DNA from: Syntrophorhabdaceae bacterium PtaU1.Bin034
GTDB lineage: Bacteria > Desulfobacterota_G > Syntrophorhabdia > Syntrophorhabdales > WCHB1-27
Direction of reading: 5' to 3'
Assembly: GCA_002067405.1 (NCBI GenBank)
Contig: MVRP01000006.1
Location: 1 to 57,618, forward strand
DNA length: 57,618 bases
The notes beneath the pieces are model-generated. The model ran no database searches. It was given only the letters and a program-made list of their open reading frames with translations, and had not been told where the DNA came from. The number at the start of each line of letters is the position of its first letter. Position 1 is the stretch's first letter. The translations under genes and the position numbers were made by a program. Positions 43,906 through 52,400 of the stretch are shown piece after piece.

Positions 43906-43959
43906 GCAATAAAAAAAGGCCAAGGAAAAAATCCTTGGCCTCCGGTCGTCCGGTCAGCT
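43906..43959 (-). promoter_or_regulatory. Structured leader element, copy E3
   Basis: On the minus strand: AGCTGACC, hairpin CCGG-ACGA-CCGG, AGGCCAAGG, a six-base T spacer, then CCTTGGCC and seven T. Compared with E1/E2 both stems have changed on both sides (CCAG/CTGG to CCGG/CCGG; GGCTAAG/CTTAGCC to GGCCAAGG/CCTTGGCC), so base pairing is preserved by compensatory change. It starts about 23 nt after the predicted start of promoter P2, and the first gene begins 214 nt downstream. It is the most compact copy. Confidence 0.75.
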
Positions 43960-43968
43960 CAAATGGCT

Positions 43969-44017
43969 ACTATCACTATTTTGTTAGTAGACTATTACTC
44001 TTGAGTAAAATTGTCAA
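43969..44017 (-). promoter_or_regulatory. Promoter P2 with TACT-N12-ATAGT operator candidate
   Basis: On the minus strand TTGACA (44017-44012) is followed after 17 nt by TAGTCT (43994-43989). TACT overlaps the -10 and is followed after 12 nt by ATAGT (43973-43969); the outer bases form TACT/AGTA dyad symmetry. A second ATAGT is at 43979-43975. It would drive the long transporter, desulfinase and DMSO-reductase-like operon through leader E3. Confidence 0.62.
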
Positions 44018-44048
44018 GTAAAAATACTTCCTTTCTCGATGATTCTGC

Positions 44049-44645
44049 TCAAGATGTGGAAGCCGGGGCCTCTCCCTCAAGGCCGAGCTCCCGAGCTACC
44101 TTTCGCATGCCGTTGATCGTCTCGGCGATCACTATATCGAGTTCCATCCCCAGGCGTGCCGCACCTTCTTCGATTACCCTTCTGTTAACCCCTGCAGCAA
44201 ACGCCTTGTCCTTCCATTTCTTTTTGACGGACTTGACTGTCAGGTCGAGAAGACTCTTGCTCGGCCTGAGGAGCGCGACCGCAGAAATCAGGCCTGTCAA
44301 TTCATCGATTGTGTAAAGCACTTTTTCCATTCTTTCTGTCGGTTCCACATCGTTGCACAGCTTCCATCCGTGACTCTCGATGGCATGAATGTACTCCTCC
44401 GGCCACTTCCTGTCCGTCAGAATTTCCCGCACCTTCACACAGTGTTTGTCTGGATACTTCTCGTAGTCGAGATCGTGGGCCAGGCCGATCACACCCCATT
44501 TCTGCTGATCCCCTTCACCCAAAACCTGTGCAAAATGGAGCATGACCGCTTCCACCGCCAGGGCGTGCTTGATCAGGCTTGGGTTCGAGTTGAATTCCTT
44601 GAGAAGCTCAAAGGCCTGTGATCTTGTGGGAACATCGGCTGTCAC
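44049..44645 (-). CDS. HD-domain (HDIG) hydrolase
   Basis: A 198-residue metal-dependent phosphohydrolase-type protein. LIKHALAVEAVMLHFA, then GLAHDLDYEKYPDKHC and the later IESHGWKLCNDV give the H...HD...H...D pattern of the HDIG family. GTG 44645 has AAGGAGG upstream. It is the last gene after the serine acetyltransferase. Such stand-alone HDIG proteins are common near metabolic genes, usually with no assigned substrate. A nucleotide-related role is possible; the context gives no specific hint. Confidence 0.8.
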   Translation of the reverse strand: MTADVPTRSQAFELLKEFNSNPSLIKHALAVEAVMLHFAQVLGEGDQQKWGVIGLAHDLDYEKYPDKHCVKVREILTDRKWPEEYIHAIESHGWKLCNDVEPTERMEKVLYTIDELTGLISAVALLRPSKSLLDLTVKSVKKKWKDKAFAAGVNRRVIEEGAARLGMELDIVIAETINGMRKVARELGLEGEAPASTS

Positions 44646-44771
44646 GTCTATTCCTCCTTGTCTCTATCTCTTTGGTCCGTCAGGGATAACCGGTTCCCAA
44701 CGGGCCGATTTTCCCTGCGTCATGAGCGCGGCTGGACAATATCTGCGCCAGATACGGCGGTGCGTTGAACG

Positions 44772-45704
44772 CTATATTCCGGATCCGTTTTCGAACGTGA
44801 TCGGAAGCGGCCTGTGCTGGACGATCCGAGATTTTGGAGGAACACTTTCGGTAAGCCACACATTTCCTCCTATCTGTGACCCTTTACCTATAGTGATTCG
44901 TCCAAGTATGGTCGCTCCTGAATAAATGACGACGTCATCCTCTACGATAGGATGCCTCGGGATTCCCTTCTTGAGATTCCCTGATTGGTCGGCCTCGAAA
45001 CTCTTGGCCCCCAGGGTGACGCCCTGGTAGAGACGGACGTTATTGCCGATGATGGTTGTTTCGCCGATAACAGTACCTGTCCCGTGATCTGCGAAAAAAC
45101 TCTCGCCGATGGTGGCTCCGGGGTGAATATCTATCCCCGTTGTCGAATGGGCCATCTCCGAAATGATCCGCGGTATGAGGGGCACATTGAGCTTGTAGAG
45201 CTCATGGGCTAAGCGATGATGGGTTATGGCGGTCATGCTGGGGTAGCAGAATATGACCTCCCCCGTGCTTGTGGCAGCCGGGTCTCCCCTGTAAGCCGCC
45301 TGCGCGTCGAGGGACAGCATACGGCGTACATGGGGCAGCGTGGCGATGAATCGGCTGGTGATTTCCCGATACTCGGATTCGTGGTCAAGGCACTCCAGTT
45401 CGTTCACTTCCACGCATGAGAAACAATACCCGAGCCTGACCTGCTCCTGGAGAAGACGAGTTGCCTCGTCGAGGGCAAACCCCACGTAAAATTTCATCGT
45501 ATCCGGCTTTATTTCGGTATTGATGAAGAATCCGGGGAAAAGCACGGACTTGAGGAGGTCGACAACCTTGGCGAGAACAGCCGTGGAGGGCATGGAGACG
45601 CGGTAGAAATTTATCCCATGGTAGACAGGGAGGTAGGAGTCCTTGTCGCACAATCTTTCTACAACTTCCGAAATATCAAAGGAATGGTGATTTTCGTTTT
45701 TCAT
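44772..45704 (-). CDS. cysE: Serine O-acetyltransferase (EpsC/CysE-like), copy 1
   Basis: About 310 residues from ATG 45704 (a GTG three codons earlier is also open). Serine acetyltransferase makes O-acetylserine for cysteine synthesis. The left-handed beta-helix is clear: IDIHPGATIGESFFADHGTGTVIGETTIIGNNVRLY, with catalytic-type His and the DHG loop, then HPIVEDDVVIYSGATILG. The N-terminal helical domain is longer than in E. coli CysE, as in EpsC proteins found beside encapsulin and cysteine desulfurase genes. The predicted start of promoter P3 is only about 16 nt upstream and no Shine-Dalgarno is visible, so it may be nearly leaderless. Confidence 0.92.
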   Translation of the reverse strand: MKNENHHSFDISEVVERLCDKDSYLPVYHGINFYRVSMPSTAVLAKVVDLLKSVLFPGFFINTEIKPDTMKFYVGFALDEATRLLQEQVRLGYCFSCVEVNELECLDHESEYREITSRFIATLPHVRRMLSLDAQAAYRGDPAATSTGEVIFCYPSMTAITHHRLAHELYKLNVPLIPRIISEMAHSTTGIDIHPGATIGESFFADHGTGTVIGETTIIGNNVRLYQGVTLGAKSFEADQSGNLKKGIPRHPIVEDDVVIYSGATILGRITIGKGSQIGGNVWLTESVPPKSRIVQHRPLPITFENGSGI

Positions 45705-45711
45705 TAATACC

Positions 45712-45756
45712 ACTATGTCTATTAAAACAGTAGTCTTTAACTGTTGGCTTTGTCAA
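45712..45756 (-). promoter_or_regulatory. Promoter P3 with TACT-N12-ATAGT operator candidate
   Basis: On the minus strand TTGACA (45756-45751) is followed after 18 nt by TACTGT (45732-45727). TACT within the -10 is followed after 12 nt by ATAGT (45716-45712), as at P1 and P2. No E-type leader follows here; the coding start is 8 nt past the operator, so a bound protein would cover the transcription start. Confidence 0.6.
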
Positions 45757-45789
45757 GCATTTTATGCTTTCGCGTCTCCTTTCGGCGGC

Positions 45790-46761
45790 TTACTGCGCCC
45801 CGATGCTTTTCAGGTAACGCGTATCCACCAGATCCTTCACGTTCACGTCTTTCCTGAGGAGATTGCTTTCCCGCAGGAAAAGCGCTGTCTGTTCTATCGA
45901 TTTTACGACGTCGTCCGTCAACCGGATATCGTAATCGAATTTACGGAAGGCTCTGGCCTGGACTTCACGTTTGTATCCGGTAGCTTTGGCGGAGATGGCA
46001 ATGGCTTTTTCAGGATTATTCTCCACAAACTCCTCGGCCCGTAGAAAAATCTTCAGTACCCTTTTGATGACATCGGGGTAATCTTTGGCAAATTGCTCGG
46101 CCACGATAATGACGTTGGCATTGTTTTTGAGGCCGCTGCCATCGAGGATGGGACGACCGATCTTCTCCTCCTCGATAATCGATATCCAGGGATCCCATGT
46201 GACGGCAGCATCAATATGGTTCAATGACAAAGCCAGCTTGATATCCGGGGGCTGAAGGTTGAACTGCTTGATATCCGACGGTTTCAGGCCATTCTTCTTA
46301 AGAAACAGGTACAGCAGGTGCTGCCCGACCGAACCTACGGTCACCCCCACTCTCTTCCCTTTGAGGTCGCTCACGCCGGTGATCTTTGAACCGGCAGGAA
46401 CGACGAGGGCCAGGTTTTTATATCCCGAGAGAGGAACGCCAACCGCCTTGATGTCGATTCCGTTAGCCCGCGCCAATAAAGCAGGCTGATCTCCCACGAG
46501 GCCGAAGTCGAGACGGCCGCCTGCAAAGGCCTCGATAATGGGAGGTCCGGCGACAAAAACCTTTGCCTCGAAGGCGATACCGTCTTTGGAGAATTCTTCT
46601 TGAAACCACCCCAGTTCATTGGCGACGACAAAAAGCGTGTGGGCCGTCTGATAGGCAAACCGGATCTTTTCAGGCTTCTTCGACTCCGCCGCCGAGGCGA
46701 CGCCGACCACAACAAAGATCAGGACAATCACTGCAATAACTGTCATGATTGATCGTTTCAT
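45790..46761 (-). CDS. ABC transporter solute-binding protein, SsuA/TauA family
   Basis: A 323-residue periplasmic binding protein with a clear signal peptide (MTVIAVIVLIFVVVGVASAA). The body, NELGWFQEEFSKDGIAFEAK, with AFAGGRLDFGLVGDQPALLA and DLKGKRVGVTVGSVGQHLLY, is the closest of the window's binding proteins to classical aliphatic sulfonate binding proteins. AGGAGA precedes ATG 46761. It stands alone between serine acetyltransferase 1 and a large repeat, with no permease next to it, so it must use permeases encoded elsewhere. Confidence 0.9.
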   Translation of the reverse strand: MKRSIMTVIAVIVLIFVVVGVASAAESKKPEKIRFAYQTAHTLFVVANELGWFQEEFSKDGIAFEAKVFVAGPPIIEAFAGGRLDFGLVGDQPALLARANGIDIKAVGVPLSGYKNLALVVPAGSKITGVSDLKGKRVGVTVGSVGQHLLYLFLKKNGLKPSDIKQFNLQPPDIKLALSLNHIDAAVTWDPWISIIEEEKIGRPILDGSGLKNNANVIIVAEQFAKDYPDVIKRVLKIFLRAEEFVENNPEKAIAISAKATGYKREVQARAFRKFDYDIRLTDDVVKSIEQTALFLRESNLLRKDVNVKDLVDTRYLKSIGAQ

Positions 46762-46837
46762 GTTATCTCTCCTTATTCATTCAGTGGTTTTGTCAAGTCT
46801 TCGTCCTTAATTATCTTTCTTCATCTATCGTCGTCTG

Positions 46838-47445
46838 TCGGCCGGCCGATCCCATTTGAGGAAATGTCCATCTGCGGCGGTCTGCTCCGTTTGCGACCCT
46901 CCGCCGTTTGCCACCCGCCCATAGCAAGCTTTGAGGTCGGGTACCCGGCCACCATTCGGCTACGGTCTGCAATACTCGCATCCCATCCACATCTGAACAC
47001 CTCCTCAAATGGGAATCGTCCACCCGAGCCGGAATTGAACTTTCTTGTCGCCAATTCCGGCATTATAGGAGCAGTTGCGCAATTGGTTTCGGTCGGCATA
47101 GAGCCGACAAAAGCGTCTTGTTTATGTTGTCGTTGTCTATATCTTCCCAACGGTAAAGACTCTATTTCCAGACCCGGAGAATCCCCTTCTCTCGCGAACA
47201 TCGCGGGAACGTCCGGGGTCACCGGCTGAAGCGGAGGGAGCGGTGCGCGGTTGGCGCACGCCGAGGACTGTTTGAGCGGTAAGCCCGACGGCGAGAGGGC
47301 GTCGCGAGTTCCGCAGGCGAGTGGAAGGAGCTTCACTTTTGCCGGGTCGGACGTGGAGCACTTGAGAGCGAAGAAGGGGTTCGGAGGGGCTGACGTACCA
47401 GTTATCGAGAACCGATGCGTTTGGTATTTCATGATTTACCTTCCC
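46838..47445 (-). repeat. Large structured interspersed repeat, copy R1
   Basis: About 600 nt closely matching R2 (51113-51768). Shared landmarks are GCCGGAATTG/CAATTCCGGC pairing (47028-47037 with 47052-47061), GGAGAATCCCCTT, GAGGACTGTTT, AGTTCCGCAG, GTGGAAGGAGCTTCAC and, at the far end, TGGTATTTCATGATTT. It contains one short palindromic subunit (46908-46956) and a private 12-bp inverted repeat CCCATTTGAGGA (46851-46862 with 47002-47013). A minus-strand frame beginning MKYQTHRFSIT spans it but looks like a by-product. It lies upstream of the binding protein gene. Nature unknown. Confidence 0.8.
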
Positions 47446-47498
47446 CTTTCGGCTTCGTTTTGTGCGCTGTCGCTCTTAACCCCCACCCGTGGTTTTGG

Positions 47499-49214
47499 CT
47501 AATAGCCTCGTCTCCTTTCCGCGACTATTTTCCGTAAAACCTCGGCCAGCCGGTCGATTTCTTCCTTTGTGTTGTAAAAAGACAGGGAGGGGCGAACGGT
47601 GGCCTCAAGGCCGAAGCGTCTGAGCGACGGTTGGGCGCAATGATGTCCTGCACGGACCGCAATCCCTTCTCCGTCCAGAAGTCTGCCGACCTCTTCCGGG
47701 GTCCTGTCCTTGAGAATAAAAGACAGGACAGCCACTTTTTCCCTGGCGGTGCCGATGAGACGCAGTTGTGGGATCTGTTTCAACTGGTTCGTTGCATAGT
47801 CAAGCAGGGTTTTCTCGTAACGGCCGATGTTTTCCAATCCGATCAGGAAGACGTAGTCGAGGGCCGCCCCAAGTCCGACGGCATCGGCTATGTTTGGGGT
47901 GCCGGCTTCAAACTTGGCCGGAAGACCGTTGTATGTTGTCTCCTCAAAGGTAACATTGCGGATCATGTTTCCGCCTCCCTGCCACGGCGGCATCGCCTCC
48001 AAAAGCTCCTTTTTTCCGTAAAGAACACCGATGCCGGTGGGTCCGAAGATCTTGTGACCGGAAAAGACAAAGAAATCGGCATCGAGAGATTGGACATTCA
48101 CCGGCAGGTGGGCGACCGATTGGGCGCCGTCGATCAGGACCTTGGCTCCGTACCGCTTGGCCGTCCGGATCATGTCCTCAATGGGCAGAATAGTGCCCAG
48201 GCTGTTGGAGGCGTGTGTCAGGGCCACGAGCTTGGTGCGCGGACCCAGGAGGGACTCGTACCTGTCCAGGAGTATCTCTCCTTCGTCATTGACGGGAATG
48301 ATCCGGAGAACGGCCTTCTTTTCCTGGGCAAGGATCTGCCAGGGGACGATGTTCGCATGATGCTCCAGCACGGACAGGACGATCTCATCACCGGGAGCGA
48401 TGAACCTTCTCCCGTAGGATTGGGCAACAAGATTGATCCCTTCCGTTGTTCCCCGCACGAATATTATCTCCTCGGGCGTTCCGGCACCCAGGAAACGGGC
48501 TATCTTCTTCCGGCTCTCTTCATAGGCGTCTGTTGCCCTGGCCGCAAGGGCATGGGCTCCCCGGTGGATGTTGGAATTGTTCTTTTCATAAAAGCGGGCG
48601 AGGGCATTGATGACGGTTTTCGGTTTTTGGGTGGTTGCGGCGTTATCAAACCACACGAGCGGTTTCCCATGGACCTGTTGGTGAAGAACAGGGAAATCCC
48701 GGCGTATGGCGTTGACATCGAATATGCCGGGACTGGTGAATTTCGGTGTGGCAGGCAGACTTTCCTTCAATAGTAATGCAAAGGGGTCGACGCACACGCC
48801 GTCTGCGGGCAGGCTGCCGGGCACCCTGTAGCCGGTCTCAACCTTCCGGACGAAACTCTTCAGGCTATCCGAGGACCCATTATCGCCGGAATATAGTTGC
48901 GAGCGCACCAGTGCATCTGCGTGTTCCCTCAGAGGCGGTTGTTCGTCAGGGGAGGGGAGCACAGTGACATTTTTCCGGCCCAGGGATTGAAAAATCCCGT
49001 CAATCAGTCCAAGGTCAAGACCTTCTCCGCTCAACCCGGCAGGGGGAAGGCGGGGTTCTCCGCGGTCCTGCGGAGAACCCTTGTCCGCCGTGATCGGGTC
49101 GGCCGCAGCGTTCATCGCCTCGCCCGTATTTTCGGGAAGGGAATTCGCCCCGGGTATTTCGCGAAACAATCGTGTTGCAATCTCGGCAATAACGCTCGAA
49201 TCCAATGCATCCAT
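47499..49214 (-). CDS. sufS: Cysteine desulfurase, encapsulin cargo type (SufS domain with N-terminal targeting region)
   Basis: About 571 residues from ATG 49214 (AAAGGTG upstream; a longer frame starts at 49283). Residues 1 to about 160 are low-complexity and Pro/Gly/Ser-rich after a short helix (MDALDSSVIAEIATRLFREI), as in cargo proteins of family 2 encapsulins. The rest is a complete PLP-dependent desulfurase: Lys388 in FSGHKIFGPTG and the catalytic Cys526 in RAGHHCAQP, the SufS type. It removes sulfur from cysteine as persulfide. The encapsulin gene lies directly upstream, so the enzyme should be packaged in the shell. An 11-bp inverted repeat falls in the targeting region. Confidence 0.93.
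   Translation of the reverse strand: MDALDSSVIAEIATRLFREIPGANSLPENTGEAMNAAADPITADKGSPQDRGEPRLPPAGLSGEGLDLGLIDGIFQSLGRKNVTVLPSPDEQPPLREHADALVRSQLYSGDNGSSDSLKSFVRKVETGYRVPGSLPADGVCVDPFALLLKESLPATPKFTSPGIFDVNAIRRDFPVLHQQVHGKPLVWFDNAATTQKPKTVINALARFYEKNNSNIHRGAHALAARATDAYEESRKKIARFLGAGTPEEIIFVRGTTEGINLVAQSYGRRFIAPGDEIVLSVLEHHANIVPWQILAQEKKAVLRIIPVNDEGEILLDRYESLLGPRTKLVALTHASNSLGTILPIEDMIRTAKRYGAKVLIDGAQSVAHLPVNVQSLDADFFVFSGHKIFGPTGIGVLYGKKELLEAMPPWQGGGNMIRNVTFEETTYNGLPAKFEAGTPNIADAVGLGAALDYVFLIGLENIGRYEKTLLDYATNQLKQIPQLRLIGTAREKVAVLSFILKDRTPEEVGRLLDGEGIAVRAGHHCAQPSLRRFGLEATVRPSLSFYNTKEEIDRLAEVLRKIVAERRRGY
49053..49080. repeat. 11-bp perfect inverted repeat in the cargo targeting region
   Basis: GGGTTCTCCGC (49053-49063) and GCGGAGAACCC (49070-49080) surround a six-base loop. 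It is inside the codons of the disordered linker of the cysteine desulfurase, where sequence is little constrained. No T run, so not a terminator. Confidence 0.85.
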
Positions 49215-49319
49215 AGGCGCACCTTTGTCAGTTCGGTCTTTTGTTCCGGCATTGCCGGAAAACATCTGTAAAATATGCGGCATACCCCGCGGACGTTGCT
49301 ACTTTCGGCCGCTCACGGT

Positions 49320-50774
49320 TCAGATTCCGGCTCCGTCCAAAAATTTCTGTTCCCTGCGGTTGTAATCGTGATAAAAGCCGACCTCAACGTTTTCCAATAC
49401 GCCAAGAGCGTCATCGGTCAATACGGCGCAGGAAAAGTAGAGAGACAGGAGGTAAGACGCCACGCCGAGCGTGTCGAGCCCCATCAAACGGGCCGACAGA
49501 CTTGGTGATATCTCGCCGGGAATGCCTGCCTGGTGCAATCCCACGACGCCCTGCTCGGCCTCTCCCACCCTGAGCAGGAGGATACTGGTGGTCCCGAACC
49601 ACTGGTTGGATACGTACCTGCTCCTCACCTCTAATTTGTCGCAGGGAACAAGAGGGACGCCACGCCAGGTAACGACGGGAGCACCGAAAAGCTGTATGGT
49701 GACGGGGGGGACGCCACGCCAGGTGCATTCTCGTTCAAAGGCGGCAATGGCCTTGGGATGGGCGAGGAAGAAAGCCGGTCTCTTCCATACCAGCGCGAGA
49801 AGCTCGTCCAGATCATCCGGCGTGGGGGTACCATAGCGGGCGCTGATCCGCATCACGTTGTGGACGGAATTAAGGAGACCGAACTTCTTGTTGTTGACAA
49901 GCTCCCACTCCTGGCGCTCCTTGATCCCCTCAATGGTGAGGCGCAACTGCTCTTCAAGCTGGTTATAAGGATTGTTGTAGAGGTCGGAAACGCGGGTGTG
50001 CACACGGACCACCGTCTGTATGGCATTCAAAGAGTACTCTCTCGGCTTTTCGGAATAATCGACGAAAGTCTCGGGGATCTCCACATTTTCCGCAAAACCC
50101 GACACGAGGTCGATATTCCTTTCGCCGTATTTATTGACTGTCGAGAGCAGTTCGAGGTGCTCATCGATGGCCTTCTTGAATTCCCCGTTCAGACCGGGAA
50201 GCTCCCCGAGGATATGATCGAGATCCTTTCGGGAGAAAGTGAGGAGGATGCAGGGGGTAATCGTCCTCGCGGTCACATCCGACGGTTTGTCGGACACCAG
50301 ATCGGCCTCGCCGAAATACTCACCTTCGGTGAGGAGGGCGATTCTTAAATCGCTGCCGTGGGCGCCTTTGCTCAGTACCTCTACCTGGCCTTGAGCGATG
50401 ATAAAGAACTTGCTTCGGTCTTCCCCTTCCACCACCAGTTTGTTCCCCAGCGTGACCTCCTCCGTCTTGAAATGTTTTGCCATGCGGACGATGATATCGT
50501 CAGGGAGTTTCGAGAAGAGCGGCACACTGCGCAGGGCCTGGGGCTGAAAGGAGACCGCGCCGTCGATGAAGTCCAGTTCAACGCGCTCGGCATTCTTCAG
50601 CTCCAGCTTGGTGCGGTTCACCCGAAATGTTCCTCCTTCAACCTGAACCCACGGCAACAGATGCAAGAGAAACCGCGGGGTAATGGAGGTCATCTGAGGC
50701 GGTGTTTTCGTCGTCGTTGTCAGGTTCCGTGCAACAGAAGTGGTAACGCTCCGTTGGATTAAGCTATCGGCCAT
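49320..50774 (-). CDS. Family 2B encapsulin shell protein with cyclic-nucleotide-binding domain
   Basis: A 484-residue HK97-fold capsid-like protein. A cNMP-binding-like domain is inserted near the N-terminus (residues about 75-190: GNKLVVEGEDRSKFFIIAQG, then LTEGEYFGEADLVS). The remainder has shell-type segments such as HTRVSDLYNNPYNQLEEQLRL, WKRPAFFLAHPKAIAAFERE and the TWRGVPLVPCDKL block near the end. Family 2 encapsulins assemble into about 24-nm compartments; those with cysteine desulfurase cargo store elemental sulfur. The cNMP-like domain defines subfamily 2B. AAAGGAG precedes ATG 50774. The cargo gene is directly downstream and a TusA-like gene upstream. Confidence 0.9.
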   Translation of the reverse strand: MADSLIQRSVTTSVARNLTTTTKTPPQMTSITPRFLLHLLPWVQVEGGTFRVNRTKLELKNAERVELDFIDGAVSFQPQALRSVPLFSKLPDDIIVRMAKHFKTEEVTLGNKLVVEGEDRSKFFIIAQGQVEVLSKGAHGSDLRIALLTEGEYFGEADLVSDKPSDVTARTITPCILLTFSRKDLDHILGELPGLNGEFKKAIDEHLELLSTVNKYGERNIDLVSGFAENVEIPETFVDYSEKPREYSLNAIQTVVRVHTRVSDLYNNPYNQLEEQLRLTIEGIKERQEWELVNNKKFGLLNSVHNVMRISARYGTPTPDDLDELLALVWKRPAFFLAHPKAIAAFERECTWRGVPPVTIQLFGAPVVTWRGVPLVPCDKLEVRSRYVSNQWFGTTSILLLRVGEAEQGVVGLHQAGIPGEISPSLSARLMGLDTLGVASYLLSLYFSCAVLTDDALGVLENVEVGFYHDYNRREQKFLDGAGI

Positions 50775-50844
50775 AAGCTCTCCTTTTTCTTGTGTAGTAT
50801 TGTGGGCAGTGGATTTCCCGTCTTACAACAGGCCGGGAACATCG

Positions 50845-51087
50845 TTATCCACCTTCGGCCCCCTTTTTTATAATGATCTTATGAACAGCCCCCTCAATGT
50901 GGCTGATTTCCTCAACGTAGAACCCCTGTTCCTTCGCGCTTGCGGGTATATTGTCCAGGGGTTCGCCCTCCGTGACAAGGACCTCCAGGCGGTCGCCCTC
51001 ACCGAGCTTCTCCAGTTCCAGCTTTGTTTTGACAAACGTCATCGGACAATGGTCCCTGGTGACGTCCAACTGAAATGTTTTCGCCAT
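50845..51087 (-). CDS. TusA-family sulfur carrier protein
   Basis: ATG 51087, with GGAGGGAGA upstream, gives an 80-residue protein; longer frames run into repeat R2 and are not real. QLDVTRDHCPMTFVKTKLEL carries the sulfur-accepting Cys14 in a C-P-x-x motif (CPMT rather than CPxP), and the C-terminus IEGAVHKIIIKKG is typical. TusA proteins receive persulfide from cysteine desulfurases. It is immediately upstream of the encapsulin and desulfurase genes, so it may take sulfur to or from the compartment. Confidence 0.88.
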   Translation of the reverse strand: MAKTFQLDVTRDHCPMTFVKTKLELEKLGEGDRLEVLVTEGEPLDNIPASAKEQGFYVEEISHIEGAVHKIIIKKGAEGG

Positions 51088-51112
51088 TCTCCCTCCTTCT
51101 TTTTCTTCGTCC

Positions 51113-51768
51113 ATCGGCCGGCCGCCCCCATGTTCGGTTGCCACCCAGCCATAGCGAGCTCGGAGGCTGGGTGCCCGGCCCACCATTTCCGCGCGGCCTG
51201 CTCCGTTTGCGACTCTCCGCCGTTTGCCACCCGCCCATAGCAAGCTCGGAGGTCGGGTACCCGGCCACCATTCGGCTACGGTCAGCAATACTCACAGGCC
51301 ACACGCCTGCATCGTTCCACTTCACATGGCATCGTCCACCCGAGCCGGAATTGAACTTCCTGGTCGCCAATTCCGGCATCATAGGAGCAGCTGCGCAATT
51401 GGTTTCGATCGGCTTTAAGCCGACAAGATCGTTTCGAGACTCTCTTTCCAGACCCGGAGAATCCCCTTCCTCTCGCGAACATTGCGGGAACGTCCGGGTT
51501 GCGACCCGTCTGTGGACGACGGGTGCCCCGCACCATTGGCTGAAGCATATGGAATGGTGCGCGGCGCGCAGGGCGAGGACTGTTTAAGCGTAGTCCGACG
51601 ACGAGAGGACTACGTGAGTTCCGCAGCCCAGTGGAAGGAGCTTCACTCGCCGGGTCGGACGTGGAACCCACCCGCAACGCGGGTACCCGGAGAGCGAAGA
51701 AGGAGTTCGGAGGGTCTGGGGGAGCAGTTATCGAGAACCGACGGCTTTGGTATTTCATGATTTGTTTT
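51113..51768 (-). repeat. Large structured interspersed repeat, copy R2
   Basis: Second copy of the element seen at 46838-47445, in the same orientation, here upstream of the TusA gene. It carries two palindromic subunits (51138-51187 and 51224-51272), where R1 has one. GCCGGAATTG/CAATTCCGGC (51344-51353 with 51368-51377) is identical to R1. GTAGTCC/GGACTAC (51590-51596 with 51607-51613) forms a stem where R1 has a different but also pairing sequence. In the subunits CCCAGCC/GGCTGGG alternates with CCCGACC/GGGCGGG. This suggests a structured RNA or a mobile repeat kept for its folding. Confidence 0.8.
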
Positions 51769-51865
51769 CCCCCTTCCATGTCTCGTTTAGCCTTCTCTCT
51801 GCCTGATATTCATGCTCGGTTTTCATGAGATTTTTGACAATACCTGTTTTGGGTCGGAAGGGGTC

Positions 51866-52357
51866 TCAGATAAAGAGACGCTCTCCGCCCTCCGAGTATG
51901 CCAGAAAACCCGGCACGCCGAGCACCTCCTTGATCTCGGGGATAAAATCATCCTTCGTTAACCCGAGTATGTGCATGGACATCTCGCACGCGTAGAGGTT
52001 GATACGGAGCGCCTTTGCCGCTTCCACCAATTCCGGCAGGGTTGCCACATTGCGTTTGCCCATCATGTAGGTCATCAGCTTGGGGCTCACGTTCAGGAAG
52101 TTCAAGCGACTTAAAGGGACATTTTTAAGCCCTCCCATAAGAAACCCGAAAAAGCGGGCCAAAAACCCTGTGCCGGTGAAGGCCCTTCCCGGTTTCTTCT
52201 TCACTGCATTGAGTCCCCAAAAGGTGAAAAACATATTCACTTCGTAATTGACGGCTGCTGCGCCGGTGGCAAGGGTGAACGCGGCCGTCAGCTTGTCAAA
52301 ATCGCCACTGAAACAAATGATAGACAGTTTCTTCTTATCTGGCTGATCCGGCATCAC
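51866..52357 (-). CDS. DsrE-family sulfur-relay protein
   Basis: A 163-residue protein of the DsrE/DsrF/TusD-like family (DsrE-like peroxiredoxin group). FSGDFDKLTAAFTLATGAAA and VNMFFTFWGLNAVKKK lead to LYACEMSMHILGL, whose Cys (about residue 128) is the conserved sulfur-carrying position. Members often work with TusA and rhodanese proteins in persulfide transfer. It lies between serine acetyltransferase 2 and the TusA/encapsulin genes, separated from the latter by repeat R2. Confidence 0.88.
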   Translation of the reverse strand: MMPDQPDKKKLSIICFSGDFDKLTAAFTLATGAAAVNYEVNMFFTFWGLNAVKKKPGRAFTGTGFLARFFGFLMGGLKNVPLSRLNFLNVSPKLMTYMMGKRNVATLPELVEAAKALRINLYACEMSMHILGLTKDDFIPEIKEVLGVPGFLAYSEGGERLFI

Positions 52358-52400
52358 TGTACCTCTGTTCGTTTTTGTTGTTATTGATGAAAAGCATATT

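Noticed and set aside
43941..43953. Guanidine-II (mini-ykkC) riboswitch, because E3 has a CCGG-ACGA-CCGG hairpin
   Set aside because: Guanidine-II needs two ACGR-looped hairpins in tandem. E3 has one, and the loops in E1, E2 and E4 (ACAGA, ACAGA, ACAA) do not fit.
46768..46796. TTGACA upstream of the binding protein at 45790 as a fourth P-type promoter
   Set aside because: At 17 nt spacing the -10 position is the ribosome binding site AGGAGA, and no TACT/ATAGT pair is present.
46821..47432. A minus-strand frame beginning MKYQTHRFSIT across R1, and its counterpart in R2 (51282-51779)
   Set aside because: Both frames start at the same repeat end, but the compositions are Arg/Pro/Ser-rich with frame changes between copies. 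Pairing is conserved better than protein sequence, so a structured repeat explains them better.
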